Of a stretch of DNA of 64,000 nucleotides, positions 26,212-35,597 are shown in pieces. A program made the position numbers and the translations under genes. Source of the DNA: Solibacillus sp040274725 (GTDB taxonomy: Bacteria > Bacillota > Bacilli > Bacillales_A > Planococcaceae); the NCBI GenBank assembly GCA_040274725.1, contig JBEMAQ010000001.1:62001-126000 (forward strand), read 5' to 3'. Position 1 is the first letter of the stretch. Every line of letters begins with the position of its first letter. The notes beneath the pieces are model-generated. The model saw nothing but the letters and a program-made list of their open reading frames with translations, made no database searches and was not told where the DNA came from.

Positions 26212-27823
26212 GTACGACGCTCTTTTCAAAGACAATTTCACCATCAATGACTGTTACTTCCACTCGTACATCTTTTAACGCTTTTGGGTCGGTCTTTGTA
26301 ATTGCCTGATCTAATACAATCACATCGGCTAATTTTCCTACTTCAATACTGCCCTTCAGCTTTTCCTCAAAGCTCGCATAAGCCGCATTATAGGTGTACG
26401 CACGAAGTATTTCATGTAGTTCAATTTTTTGTTGCTGTCCAAATGCCTTGCCGTTATTTACTTCACGATTCACTGCGGTATGAATACCAATCATCGGATT
26501 TGCCGTCGTCACAGGTGCATCCGAGCTCGCCGCTGCAATAATGCCCTGTTGAATATAATCATGCATCGCATACATATAATCTGTTCGCTCACCATAATGC
26601 TCCAAATAAATCTCCCCAAACTCATAAGGGAATGGTGGATTGGAAATCGGGATAACGTTTAATGCCTTCATACGCGCCTGTAAATCTGGCATGGAGACAC
26701 CCGCATGCTCAATCCGGTGGCGATGATCCTCGCGCGGGTGCTCCGCTAAAGCACGCTCCACCACATTTAAATACATCTCAATCGCCTGATCTCCCTGTGC
26801 ATGCACCGTAATTTGGTAACCTAATTCATGTGCTTTCCCCAATACCTCATAAAGTTCCTCTTCTGTGTAATAGAGGATACCGTGATTATTCGCATCACTT
26901 GTATAGCCGTCACGTGTCGCAATCGTAGGGCCTGAGCTACTACCGTCTGTAAATAATTTGGCTGGTCCAATTTTGAAGCGTTCATTCCCTGTTCCTGTCA
27001 CAACGCCCGAGGCCAGCATATTTTTTGTAAACGCATAGCAATCATTCAAGCTACCAATCATCGCATAGACACGCACCTTTAGCTTCCCTTGATGTGAAGC
27101 GAGCTGCAGTAAACGGAAGCTGTTCGCATCATATGTCGCCGCATCATGCACAGATGTAATACCGTAGCGATAAAAATGCTGCTGCGCGAGCTCAATCGCC
27201 TGCATAATTTCTTCATTTGAAAACGCTGAAACTTCATTGAAGCTCATAAAGGCTGATTCAATTAATTTCCCCGTCAATTGCCCCTCTGCATCACGCTCAA
27301 TCATGCCACCTGACGGATCCTTTGTGTGCTCATTGATTCCTGCTAATGCCAGTGCAGCACTGTTTGCGACACCAATATGGCTACACGTTCGGTTAATAAT
27401 GATCGGATGCTCTGTTGAAACGGCATCTAACTCCTTTTTTGTCGGGAATCGCAGCTCGGCTACCTTTGTCTCATTGAAGCCTACTGCACGTAGCCAACCA
27501 CCTGCTGCCGTTGCTGCTGCCATCTCTTTTAAATCTTCTAAAATCTTTTCGATTGAATCATATTTAGGGTCTTTACAATTTAAGCTTAATTTTGACGTGC
27601 CATAAAAAATAAGATGTAAATGTGCATCAATGATACCCGGCATTAACGTTTTTCCTTCTAGGTCGATGACGTTTGTCTCCTCAGAAATCCACCCTTGAAT
27701 TTCCTCATTGCTACCTACTGCGATAATTTTATTCCCCGCAAGTGCCACCGCTTCAAATACATCATTATTTTCGTTTACTGAAAGTACCTCACCATTAAGA
27801 AATGCAATTGTTGCCATTGTCAT
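26201..27823 (-). CDS. Amidohydrolase family protein, YtcJ-like
   Basis: A 540-residue metal-dependent hydrolase of the amidohydrolase-3/YtcJ type: the metal-binding HLH in GIIDAHLHLIFYG, HAQGDQAIEMYLN in the barrel centre, RIEHAGV, and SSDAPVTTANP near the end, plus the composite beta domain at both termini. Starts at ATG 27823 with GGGGGAG 9 bases upstream; the frame extends to 27850 without support. First gene of a four-gene operon for hydrolysis and transport. Confidence 0.88.
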   Translation of the reverse strand: MTMATIAFLNGEVLSVNENNDVFEAVALAGNKIIAVGSNEEIQGWISEETNVIDLEGKTLMPGIIDAHLHLIFYGTSKLSLNCKDPKYDSIEKILEDLKEMAAATAAGGWLRAVGFNETKVAELRFPTKKELDAVSTEHPIIINRTCSHIGVANSAALALAGINEHTKDPSGGMIERDAEGQLTGKLIESAFMSFNEVSAFSNEEIMQAIELAQQHFYRYGITSVHDAATYDANSFRLLQLASHQGKLKVRVYAMIGSLNDCYAFTKNMLASGVVTGTGNERFKIGPAKLFTDGSSSGPTIATRDGYTSDANNHGILYYTEEELYEVLGKAHELGYQITVHAQGDQAIEMYLNVVERALAEHPREDHRHRIEHAGVSMPDLQARMKALNVIPISNPPFPYEFGEIYLEHYGERTDYMYAMHDYIQQGIIAAASSDAPVTTANPMIGIHTAVNREVNNGKAFGQQQKIELHEILRAYTYNAAYASFEEKLKGSIEVGKLADVIVLDQAITKTDPKALKDVRVEVTVIDGEIVFEKSVVHEG

Positions 27824-28198
27824 TTTGCCAAACTCCCCCAATCCAATCATTATTCAGATAAATCTGTTAATAGTATCATTATTCCATTGCAAGCACTTTC
27901 TGTCGTTGTACAATTTGTTAAATTCCATTTTTAACCTCTTAACAAAACATACATTGTACGTAACTAAAAAATCAATTTATTCTCTAAAATGCTAATTTCC
28001 TGTTAAAATTTGCATTTTTAAATGTATTTCATTAAAAAAGAAGGCGTAACTTGTGCCCCTTCTCATTAAAAAAAGCTGCGAAACTCTACATAGTCAAATC
28101 GAAAAAATTTAGGTCTTATACATAGATGTGGCGCATTACGAAGTGGCGCCTATCCATCGTTTTCGCCCATCCTCTAGCAGCAATCTTGCGCAATACTT

Positions 28199-28227
28199 TT
28201 ACAAAGCGACAATATTGGCTTATACTA
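28199..28227 (+). promoter_or_regulatory. Sigma-A promoter of the small basic protein gene
   Basis: TTTACA (28199-28204), a 17-base spacer and TATACT (28222-28227), 33 bases before the ATG. The rest of 27824-28198 holds only a GAAGG/CCTTC hairpin near 28040 and no gene. Confidence 0.7.
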
Positions 28228-28259
28228 AATAGACTTGTATATATAAAGGAGGACTTCCA

Positions 28260-28439
28260 ATGACTGAAAACACACCAAAAAAGGTAAGCCTACAAGACTT
28301 AATTAAGCAACAGCTTGAAAACAAAAAGAATCAAGCAGGATCAGCTAAAGGCGGCACAAAAGGCGATACAACAACAAAGAAAATGAAGAGCCAGCAAACA
28401 AAGAAAACGAGCAACACACGTCGTAAAATGGGCGTTTAA
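28260..28439 (+). CDS. Small basic protein of 59 residues, function unknown
   Basis: ATG at 28260 follows a consensus AAAGGAGG. The product starts MTENTPKKVSLQDLIKQQLE, then a lysine-, glycine- and threonine-rich tail ending TRRKMGV. It has a good promoter and a strong terminator, so expression is very credible. The basic, disordered tail could bind nucleic acid; nothing more can be said. Confidence 0.75.
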   Translation: MTENTPKKVSLQDLIKQQLENKKNQAGSAKGGTKGDTTTKKMKSQQTKKTSNTRRKMGV

Positions 28440-28457
28440 TACGACCAACCTTGAAAA

Positions 28458-28507
28458 TAATAGCCTCCACCAAGTAGCTCCTTGCTACTGGTGGAGGCTA
28501 TTTTATT
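28458..28507. terminator. Bidirectional terminator before scoB
   Basis: AATAGCCTCCACCA pairs with TGGTGGAGGCTATT, with an inner GTAGC/GCTAC stem, and TTTATT follows. Confidence 0.85.
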
Positions 28508-28520
28508 GATTTTCCTGTCA

Positions 28521-29180
28521 TTACATTCGCAATCTCTCCGTCACTAGCCTTTCACTCACGACAAACGTAGCCTCTGTTTTTGCCTCTATCTCCTCGAGCG
28601 TGCGGCCCTCCGCAATCTCAATGAGCTCCATTCCCTGCTCTGTAAAGTCAAATACGGCAAGTTCTGTAATTAAACGATTCACCACACGTTCTCCCGTTAA
28701 TGGCAGGCTGCATTCCTTTTTCACTTTCGATTCACCGTATTTGTTTGTATGCTCCATGACAATGACAACGCGCTTAGCACCGACGACGAGATCCATCGCG
28801 CCACCCATTCCTTTTAGCATCTTCCCAGGAATCATCCAGTTCGCTAAATCGCCATTTTGTGCAACTTCCATCGCCCCTAAAATCGCCAAGTCGATATAGC
28901 CACCTCGAATCATCGCAAAGGATTCTGCGCTATCAAAAAACGCTGCGCCCACAGTTGCCGTGACGGTTTCTTTTCCGGCATTGATTAAATCCGCGTCTAC
29001 TTCTGCCTCTGTCGGATAAGCACCAATTCCGAGTAAGCCATTCTCCGATTGCAGCATGACGTTACAGCTCTTCGGTATGATATTTGGCAGGAGTGTCGGA
29101 ATTCCGATGCCTAAATTCACATACATCCCGTCCTTTATTTCTTGAACAGCACGATGAATAATAATTGTCCGTGCATCCAT
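28521..29180 (-). CDS. scoB: 3-oxoacid CoA-transferase subunit B
   Basis: The 219-residue beta subunit of a succinyl-CoA:3-oxoacid or acetate:acetoacetate CoA-transferase. The active-site glutamate lies in SENGLLGIG, and GGYIDLAILGAMEVAQNGDLANWMIPGKMLKGMGGAMDLV is the family signature. With ScoA it converts acetoacetate to acetoacetyl-CoA. It is 3 bp after scoA and follows the carboxylase operon, which supplies a beta-keto acid. Confidence 0.93.
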   Translation of the reverse strand: MDARTIIIHRAVQEIKDGMYVNLGIGIPTLLPNIIPKSCNVMLQSENGLLGIGAYPTEAEVDADLINAGKETVTATVGAAFFDSAESFAMIRGGYIDLAILGAMEVAQNGDLANWMIPGKMLKGMGGAMDLVVGAKRVVIVMEHTNKYGESKVKKECSLPLTGERVVNRLITELAVFDFTEQGMELIEIAEGRTLEEIEAKTEATFVVSERLVTERLRM

Positions 29181-29183
29181 CTA

Positions 29184-29882
29184 CTACACCTCCTGTACGG
29201 TACGACGTTCAATCATTTTTTCATAATGCATCCCCTTCAAAATACGCTGCACATAAATGCCAGGTGTATGAATCTCATCTGGATTTAGTTCGCCTACCTC
29301 GACGAGTTCCTCCACCTCCGCAATCGTAATGTTTGCAGCGGCTGCCATAATAGGATTGAAATTGCGCGACGTTTTCCTAAACACGAGATTACCTTCTGTA
29401 TCGCCTTTCCAAGCTTTAATCAGCGCATAATCTCCCGTAATCGCTTGCTCTAATAAATAGCGCTTGCCATTAAATTCCCGTAGCTCCTTATTTTGCGCAA
29501 TCATGGTACCGACGCCAGTTGGTGTATAAAACGCAGGAATCCCTGCCCCGCCCGCACGAATCCGCTCTGCTAGCGTTCCTTGTGGCGTCAGTTCGACTTC
29601 AAGCTCATTCGCTAAAAACTGTTGCTCAAACAGTTTATTTTCTCCCACATAGGAAGCAATCATTTTCGCAATTTGCTTTTGCTTTAATAGCGGTCCCAAT
29701 CCGTGCTCATCGGTCCCGCAGTTATTACTGACGACTGTTAAGCCTGTTGCCCCTTGTTTGTAAAGCGCCTTAATTAAGTTTTCGGGTATACCACATAAGC
29801 CAAACCCACCGACTAAAACGGTCGCCCCACTTGGAATATCTTTCACTACTTCTTCAAAGGATGTAAATACTTTTTCACTCAC
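29184..29882 (-). CDS. scoA: 3-oxoacid CoA-transferase subunit A
   Basis: The 232-residue alpha subunit with the CoA-binding GGFGLCGIPENLI loop, SNNCGTDEHGLG and YTPTGVGT. The start is taken at GTG 29882, eight bases after GGAGG, giving VSEKVFTSFE and the usual subunit length; ATG 29897 lies only five codons upstream, and the frame is open to 29948 without a suitable site. A terminator-like hairpin separates it from the carboxylase genes upstream, so some control may act between them. Confidence 0.9.
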   Translation of the reverse strand: MSEKVFTSFEEVVKDIPSGATVLVGGFGLCGIPENLIKALYKQGATGLTVVSNNCGTDEHGLGPLLKQKQIAKMIASYVGENKLFEQQFLANELEVELTPQGTLAERIRAGGAGIPAFYTPTGVGTMIAQNKELREFNGKRYLLEQAITGDYALIKAWKGDTEGNLVFRKTSRNFNPIMAAAANITIAEVEELVEVGELNPDEIHTPGIYVQRILKGMHYEKMIERRTVQEV

Positions 29883-29915
29883 TGCCTCCACCTCCATACA
29901 CTCGCGTTTCTTGAA

Positions 29916-29955
29916 AGTAAAACTAACCATCAAGAGCACATCTCTCAATGGTTAG
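29916..29955 (-). terminator. Intra-operon terminator/attenuator before scoA
   Basis: On the minus strand CTAACCATTGAGAG pairs with CTCTTGATGGTTAG (one mismatch) and TTTTACTTTC follows. It lies 7 bases after the fifth carboxylase gene, so scoAB may depend on read-through or a separate promoter. Confidence 0.65.
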
Positions 29956-29961
29956 CTAAAT

Positions 29962-30807
29962 TTAGAGCACTTTTAATTGACTCAGAACGTTTTCAGGCTC
30001 TGCATCAGGCGGGATTTCGCCATAGAGAAGCCCCTTTATAGCAGTCATCTGATTCGTTGCTAGCCAAAAATCGCGATTCAAGCCCCCACCAATTGGGAAT
30101 TTATTTTCCTGGCAGGACAGAAGCTCCGTAAATCCAATATTATCGACAAGTAGAAAATCCACAAAATTCATCAGTTGGCCTAGCTCATCGCCTGACGTCT
30201 CTTGCTTTAGCCCAATCAACCACTGGTAATGCCTTGCTACATTAAATAATGGCTGATAGAGCGGGAGCATGCCCAGTGGCAACTGTTTTTCATCTAGTAC
30301 AATCGCCGCAATGCCTAACGTAGAAAACAACCTCACATATTCCGCCATATACATGGCAGCGATTTCGACATCCTCTTCACTAATGCGTGCATCTTGCCCT
30401 GGATTGACAACTTGTTGAAGCTGTTCAAGCCAACACTGCGGTGATGGAAGGACGATTACAACCGGCGTAGTTGCTAAGTGAGTCGTTTGTATACTTGTTA
30501 AAACTTCACGCATAAATTGTTTAGGCTCCTCAAGTACGAGCAGCTTCTTCAATAAAAAGGTCGGCTTCTTCCCAGCCCATTCCTGTGCAAAATCACCTTT
30601 CTTTAAGTAATTTACATACACAGGTTCTACTGGGATTTGAAGTACATCTGACTGCAATAACGTTTGTCCCTGACCAAATACAGACAAAAATGTATCTGGA
30701 TTGCTCCATAAATCATCTCGTCCATTGGCAAACAGCTGATTCGCATAGGCAAGTAAATCGAGCCATTTTTTTGTATCAGCTGGCGAAAAATAATCCTCTA
30801 CTTTGAT
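29962..30807 (-). CDS. Small fifth subunit of an acetone/acetophenone carboxylase-type complex (Apc5-like)
   Basis: The frame codes for about 281 residues if it starts at ATC 30807 (IKVEDYFSPADTKKWLDLL...). AAGGGGGGAG lies 6-7 bases before that ATC; no ATG, GTG or TTG exists in frame until TTG 30687, which lacks a ribosome binding site. Its position after the alpha subunit and its size match the 34-kDa Apc5 of acetophenone carboxylase, whose role is not well defined; I cannot confirm homology by alignment. Either a rare ATC start or a sequence error must be assumed. Confidence 0.65.
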   Translation of the reverse strand: MKVEDYFSPADTKKWLDLLAYANQLFANGRDDLWSNPDTFLSVFGQGQTLLQSDVLQIPVEPVYVNYLKKGDFAQEWAGKKPTFLLKKLLVLEEPKQFMREVLTSIQTTHLATTPVVIVLPSPQCWLEQLQQVVNPGQDARISEEDVEIAAMYMAEYVRLFSTLGIAAIVLDEKQLPLGMLPLYQPLFNVARHYQWLIGLKQETSGDELGQLMNFVDFLLVDNIGFTELLSCQENKFPIGGGLNRDFWLATNQMTAIKGLLYGEIPPDAEPENVLSQLKVL

Positions 30808-30823
30808 TGGAGCTCCCCCCTTG

Positions 30824-33049
30824 TTATAGATTGCGTAAAGTCGTTAACTCAGCCTCTAACTTTTCAATAAGAACATCCTTAGGATTTGGCATCCATACCG
30901 ATTTCAGATTGCCACCTTGCATCTTGTTCTGTGGTGAACCTGCATAAATTACATCTTTATCTGCCCATGAACCATAGAATGGAATTCCCTCTGGCGGTTC
31001 ATTTGTTACCCAGTTTTTCACAAACTCACTGTAAGGGATCCCGCGTTTTTTACGTGCTTCACGCTCTTGTTGACGTGCCTTTTCTGTCTGCTCTCGGTCA
31101 AGCGCTAATGTTTCTGAATCGAAAACAATTTTATAAATCGAACGCGCTGTCTCTTCCGAAATGAGATTTTCCTCTAAATCCTGAATGACTAGCTCGGGGT
31201 CTCGTTCAAGAATATCCCCGTAACCACCACCTGCACCTTGCGTAATGACGTAAATCTCACCCTCAGAAGCAAGCTCGAATTGTAAGCCGCCATGATGTGT
31301 CGTGTATTTACCATTTTCAAACGGTCTTTCATTCATCAGCTCTTTCGCTGTATACACCATTTTTTCTGGCTCTTTTTGTAAAATATCAAAGACATTAATA
31401 TTTTTAATTTTACACAGTGGATATGTTGGTGGTGCATAGCCACCAAAAATACCGTAGCTTGACGGGTATTTCGCGCCAACCGTTGTCGTCATAAAGCCAA
31501 ATTGCTCTGAGCCTTGTTGCGTTAAGAACATTTGGTACCCTTGACCACCACGATATTTCCCAAACGCTTGATTATCCTTCATAATTTGGCGAGAAATTTG
31601 GATAATCGGTACTTCTTCCTCAATTAACTCCTGCTCCCCTTGCTCGGCCATCGGAGCAAAGATTGGTGCAAGCGAATGCTCGCCGTCCTTCCCATCACGT
31701 GCACCACCAGACATCCCGTTTAAGTCTGCACATAAGTTCCCCACTGTTTCACCATGCTGCGTAACGCCTCCATAAATACACGTTGTAATCATGTTGTACC
31801 AAGGGGCCACCACTTCGGTTGACTTCTCTGGGCTGTTGTATAAATATTTCGCCAGCGCTGCCTGTGTTACCGCAAATGCTGGGAACATCGTCATCATACT
31901 TTGTGAGTTTGGCGTTTCAAATGACGGATTGAACACAGAGTTTTTATCCACAATGATGTCCATTGGTGCTAACACAGCCTGATTCCTCGGTAAATCGGGC
32001 CACACAAAGGATAAAAATAGCTGACCAAGCGTTCCTTTTAGTGCACTTGTTACCGCATTATTCGAACGATTGGCAAATTCAGGCGATGAGCCACGATAAT
32101 CGAGCGTCAGTAAATCCCCTTTTTTCGTCACCTCAAGATTAATCTTAATTAAGCAGTTTTCACGCAGGGTACTATCCGCAATCCCAACCATGCGCACTTT
32201 CCCGTCCGGCCATTGTGATACACGACGTTTTACCTCTTCCACCGTATCCTCTAGCGTCTTACGTAAAATCGCAATAACGGACTCCACACCGTATTCTTCA
32301 ATCGTTTCGGTGATCCGTTTTTCGATACGAATCGCCGCATGAAGCTTTGCCTTCATATCAACAACCATCAGCTTTGGTTCACGCACGGAGTTTTGGAAAT
32401 ACGTCACAAGGTCTTTATAAAACTTGTAGTTTTCTCCAACCTTTAACGGAGAAATCGCTAAGCCTTGGTCATACACCTGCTCAGCCGCAGATGGCATCCC
32501 GCCCGGTTCAATCGCGCCATTTTCCCCTTCGTGAACAATTGTAGCAATCCAAGCAATGAGCTCACCCTCATGAAAATAAGGCATGATTAAATTTTGGTCG
32601 GTATTATGCACCCCACCGTAACGTGCATCATTATAATAGAAGATATCTCCTGGATTGACGCCAACATCTGGGTCATTCAACCAATTTTCGATAATATATT
32701 TTACGCCGTACTGTACACACGTTGCGAAAAGTAATACGCCCCCAGAGCTTACAATGGATAAGTCACCCTTTGCGGTAAAAATCCCAGTAACCATATCGCC
32801 CCATTTCGCACCAGGTGCAGCACCGATTTGTTCGAGCATTTCAAACGATTCATTTGTACCAGCCTGCATTTTACTTCTTGCTAAGCTTAAAATAGACGGT
32901 TCAACATTGTGAATAGCCTGTTGCTCGCGTTCTGTAACCTGAGCTAGTGTATGGTCTTGCATCATGTCAGGATTTGGGCCAAGAAACAATGTTGTTTCAT
33001 TTAAAAATGCCTCGACTAAATTCTGTTCTTTTCCAATTTCTAAAGACAT
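30824..33049 (-). CDS. Acetone/acetophenone carboxylase alpha-type subunit (HyuB/hydantoinase B family)
   Basis: The 741-residue HyuB-type protein corresponds in size and order to Apc4 or acetone carboxylase AcxB. Recognisable parts are GDMVTGIFTAKGDLSIVSSGGVLLFATCVQYG, DPDVGVNPGDIFYYNDARYGGVHNTDQ, metal/substrate-like HEGENGAIEPGGMPSA, and GAGGGYGDILERDPE. In these enzymes the alpha subunit carries the carboxylation site. ATG with GGGGGGA upstream; 13 bp after the beta-type gene. A hydantoinase role is the alternative, made less likely by the gamma subunit. Confidence 0.88.
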   Translation of the reverse strand: MSLEIGKEQNLVEAFLNETTLFLGPNPDMMQDHTLAQVTEREQQAIHNVEPSILSLARSKMQAGTNESFEMLEQIGAAPGAKWGDMVTGIFTAKGDLSIVSSGGVLLFATCVQYGVKYIIENWLNDPDVGVNPGDIFYYNDARYGGVHNTDQNLIMPYFHEGELIAWIATIVHEGENGAIEPGGMPSAAEQVYDQGLAISPLKVGENYKFYKDLVTYFQNSVREPKLMVVDMKAKLHAAIRIEKRITETIEEYGVESVIAILRKTLEDTVEEVKRRVSQWPDGKVRMVGIADSTLRENCLIKINLEVTKKGDLLTLDYRGSSPEFANRSNNAVTSALKGTLGQLFLSFVWPDLPRNQAVLAPMDIIVDKNSVFNPSFETPNSQSMMTMFPAFAVTQAALAKYLYNSPEKSTEVVAPWYNMITTCIYGGVTQHGETVGNLCADLNGMSGGARDGKDGEHSLAPIFAPMAEQGEQELIEEEVPIIQISRQIMKDNQAFGKYRGGQGYQMFLTQQGSEQFGFMTTTVGAKYPSSYGIFGGYAPPTYPLCKIKNINVFDILQKEPEKMVYTAKELMNERPFENGKYTTHHGGLQFELASEGEIYVITQGAGGGYGDILERDPELVIQDLEENLISEETARSIYKIVFDSETLALDREQTEKARQQEREARKKRGIPYSEFVKNWVTNEPPEGIPFYGSWADKDVIYAGSPQNKMQGGNLKSVWMPNPKDVLIEKLEAELTTLRNL

Positions 33050-33062
33050 ATAATCCCCCCTT

Positions 33063-35234
33063 TTAATGTGCCTTCACACTATCATAGTGCATTTTTTTCG
33101 TTTTATTTTTCACCGTGTTCACAACAAGCGCAGAGTTTTGTTCCCCCATAATTAATTTAAAGCCTGGCTCAATTAAAAATGTTGCACGCTGTGATTCAAT
33201 GAGCGCTGGACCATGAATGACCGCGCCTGGCTCGATTGCTTGTGTACGGTATACCTGTGTCATAATCGGTTCCTCACTATCCACGAAGTAGCACTCACGC
33301 TGACTATTCGGTATTGGTGCTGCTACATTCCCTTCCACTGGCTCCTTAAATGTAATCTGCTCTAGCTCGACAAACGACAGAACACGAATGGAATTGATCC
33401 GAATGCCCGCTTCTGGCTGCTGACTCCCCTCACCAAAACGTTCACCGTAATTGACACTGAATGCTTTCGCAAGTTCTAAGACGTCAATTTTATTCGTTAA
33501 GCGATTCACTGGTGAAATAACAGATGTTTGCGTTAATTGGTTGCCGTAGCGCATATCGAGCTCAAGACGATGCTGAATTTGTCCCTCTTCAATGCCCTGG
33601 CGCAGTAACTCCTCACGCCCAACATCCTCTAATTCCTTGACCAGCTCATTAAAGCGGTCGTAATCATCTAATAATTTACGTGTATTCGAATCATAAATAT
33701 TCATAAACACGGACTTTTCGTGAATATTCACCTGATTCATCAGTGACGCGCCTACCGCTGAGAAAATAGGGGAAAATGGTGGAATTAAGATTTTCTCTAC
33801 CTCCAGCACTTTCGCAATACCACATGCATGAAGTGGTCCGTTTCCTCCGTAAGCAAGTAATGTAAAATCTTTCGGGTCATACCCTTTTACACCAAGCTCT
33901 TTAAAGATGGCATGTGCCATTGTTGTATCGACTTTTTCTTTAATTTGTCGCGCTGCCGTAATCGTGTCAATGTCTAGCTCCTCACAAATGCCTTCACGAA
34001 TGGCGAATTCTGAACGTCTTTTATTTAACTTAATATCGCCTTCTGCATAATAATCTGGGTCGAGGTAACCTAACAGTAAGTCCGCATCCGTTACCGTCGG
34101 CTGTAAGCCCCCACGGTCAAAGCATGCTGGACCTGGCTCTGAGCCTGCACTTTCGGGTCCTACTTCAAGCTGCTTTAGCGTCTGATCATAACGCGCAATC
34201 GAACCGCCGCCCGCCCCAATAATCCCTAGGTGAAGCATCGGTACACTCACTAACCAGCGACCAATAACCGGGTTGAAGTCATAGAAGCGAATGCCGTCAC
34301 CAACGACAATCCCAATATCAAAGCTCGTCCCACCCATATCCATTGCAACAAGTGGCCCGACATTAAAGTCCTCGGAAAGATGCTCAGCCGCATTAACACC
34401 AGCTGTTGGACCTGAATGAATCGTTTGTAGCGCATGTGTCGAATTGAGCTGGGCCATCCCGCCAATGTTATGCACAACTAACATCGGCTTTTTATAGCCG
34501 TACTCTTTTAAAATCATTTCCAGTGAACTTAACGCATGATACATTTGGTCATGTAAATACGCATCCAAAATAGCCGACGTAATCCGTACATATTCCCCTT
34601 TACGCTCTGCCACTTGGTGCGACAAAATAATCGGAATGGCACCTAGCATATGACTTGGGTATTCCTCAAGTAAAATTTCCTCCACACGCAATTCGTGCGC
34701 AGGATTTAACACTGCATTCACCAATCCAACCACGATGGCCTGTGCACCGCGGTCTACAAGCTTGCGAATTTGTGTACGCAAATGCTCCTCATCCAGTGAC
34801 ATAAGCACCTTGCCGTTATAATCAACGCGCTCACGAACGCCTGCAATCATCGGAATCGGTACAAGCGGTTTTGGGCGCCTTGCAGCCGGCAAATCTTGCT
34901 GCTCCTTTGGTGTTAACCCGTCCCCGTAGCCGCGCCCACGACTCAGTGGCACTTGGCTTTGATAGCCTTCTGTTGTAAGGAGCCCAATTTTTGGCCCTTT
35001 GCCCTCAATTAGCGCGTTTGTCCCAATCGTCGTCGCATAACGTACCGAATCTAAATTCGAAAGCACCGTTTCGACACTTTCTCCTAACAAATTACACGCT
35101 TGCTCTAATGCCTCCATGAACCCGAGCGCTAGATTGTGGTGCGTTGTCAACGCCTTTGTTTCAAGATACGTATCATCCCAAACTAAGAAACAATCGGTAA
35201 ACGTCCCGCCGATATCTACACTTACTTGCTTCAT
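33063..35234 (-). CDS. Acetone/acetophenone carboxylase beta-type ATPase subunit (HyuA/hydantoinase A family)
   Basis: The 723-residue ASKHA-type ATPase has the phosphate loops DIGGTFTDCF at the N terminus and AMDMGGTSFDIGIV in the middle, with GAGGGSIARYD, GPACFDRGG and LLAYGGNGPLHACGIA. It equals Apc3/AcxA in size. In acetone carboxylase the beta subunits phosphorylate the ketone enol and bicarbonate. It starts with ATG behind AAGGGG, 5 bp after the gamma-type gene. Confidence 0.88.
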   Translation of the reverse strand: MKQVSVDIGGTFTDCFLVWDDTYLETKALTTHHNLALGFMEALEQACNLLGESVETVLSNLDSVRYATTIGTNALIEGKGPKIGLLTTEGYQSQVPLSRGRGYGDGLTPKEQQDLPAARRPKPLVPIPMIAGVRERVDYNGKVLMSLDEEHLRTQIRKLVDRGAQAIVVGLVNAVLNPAHELRVEEILLEEYPSHMLGAIPIILSHQVAERKGEYVRITSAILDAYLHDQMYHALSSLEMILKEYGYKKPMLVVHNIGGMAQLNSTHALQTIHSGPTAGVNAAEHLSEDFNVGPLVAMDMGGTSFDIGIVVGDGIRFYDFNPVIGRWLVSVPMLHLGIIGAGGGSIARYDQTLKQLEVGPESAGSEPGPACFDRGGLQPTVTDADLLLGYLDPDYYAEGDIKLNKRRSEFAIREGICEELDIDTITAARQIKEKVDTTMAHAIFKELGVKGYDPKDFTLLAYGGNGPLHACGIAKVLEVEKILIPPFSPIFSAVGASLMNQVNIHEKSVFMNIYDSNTRKLLDDYDRFNELVKELEDVGREELLRQGIEEGQIQHRLELDMRYGNQLTQTSVISPVNRLTNKIDVLELAKAFSVNYGERFGEGSQQPEAGIRINSIRVLSFVELEQITFKEPVEGNVAAPIPNSQRECYFVDSEEPIMTQVYRTQAIEPGAVIHGPALIESQRATFLIEPGFKLIMGEQNSALVVNTVKNKTKKMHYDSVKAH

Positions 35235-35239
35235 ACGTT

Positions 35240-35584
35240 TTACCCCTTCCGTGTTACGTACTGATTTTTTAACGCGTCAATATCAAATTCCATATCATAT
35301 GTCGGTGGATGCCCTGGTGGAAGGTACTCCACTTCTACCTGTGTCCCACACGTTGGGCAATAATATTCTAAAATCGTGCACCACTTCGGGTCTGGTGCAA
35401 ATGTGAACTCATACAGCTCTGGATTAATAATCGGCTGATGAATCTCTTTTGGATCACGGTTATACACTAAAAGCCCCTCTTTATAATTGCCACGTGCAGA
35501 AGCAATCTCATGCTCACACACACGGCAGCACCACATTTCCTTCTCCAGATCAATCGCTAAATACTCCGTCATCTGTGCCTTCAT
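35240..35584 (-). CDS. Acetone carboxylase gamma-type zinc subunit
   Basis: The 114-residue protein has paired cysteines (WCCRVCEHE near residue 20 and YYCPTCGTQVEVEYLPPG near residue 75), then HPPTYDMEFDID. This matches the gamma subunit of acetone carboxylase and the 15-kDa Apc2. It is the feature that separates this operon from ordinary hydantoinases. Located between the two ATPase-type subunits as in the apc operon. Confidence 0.87.
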   Translation of the reverse strand: MKAQMTEYLAIDLEKEMWCCRVCEHEIASARGNYKEGLLVYNRDPKEIHQPIINPELYEFTFAPDPKWCTILEYYCPTCGTQVEVEYLPPGHPPTYDMEFDIDALKNQYVTRKG

Positions 35585-35597
35585 ACATTGTCCCCCC

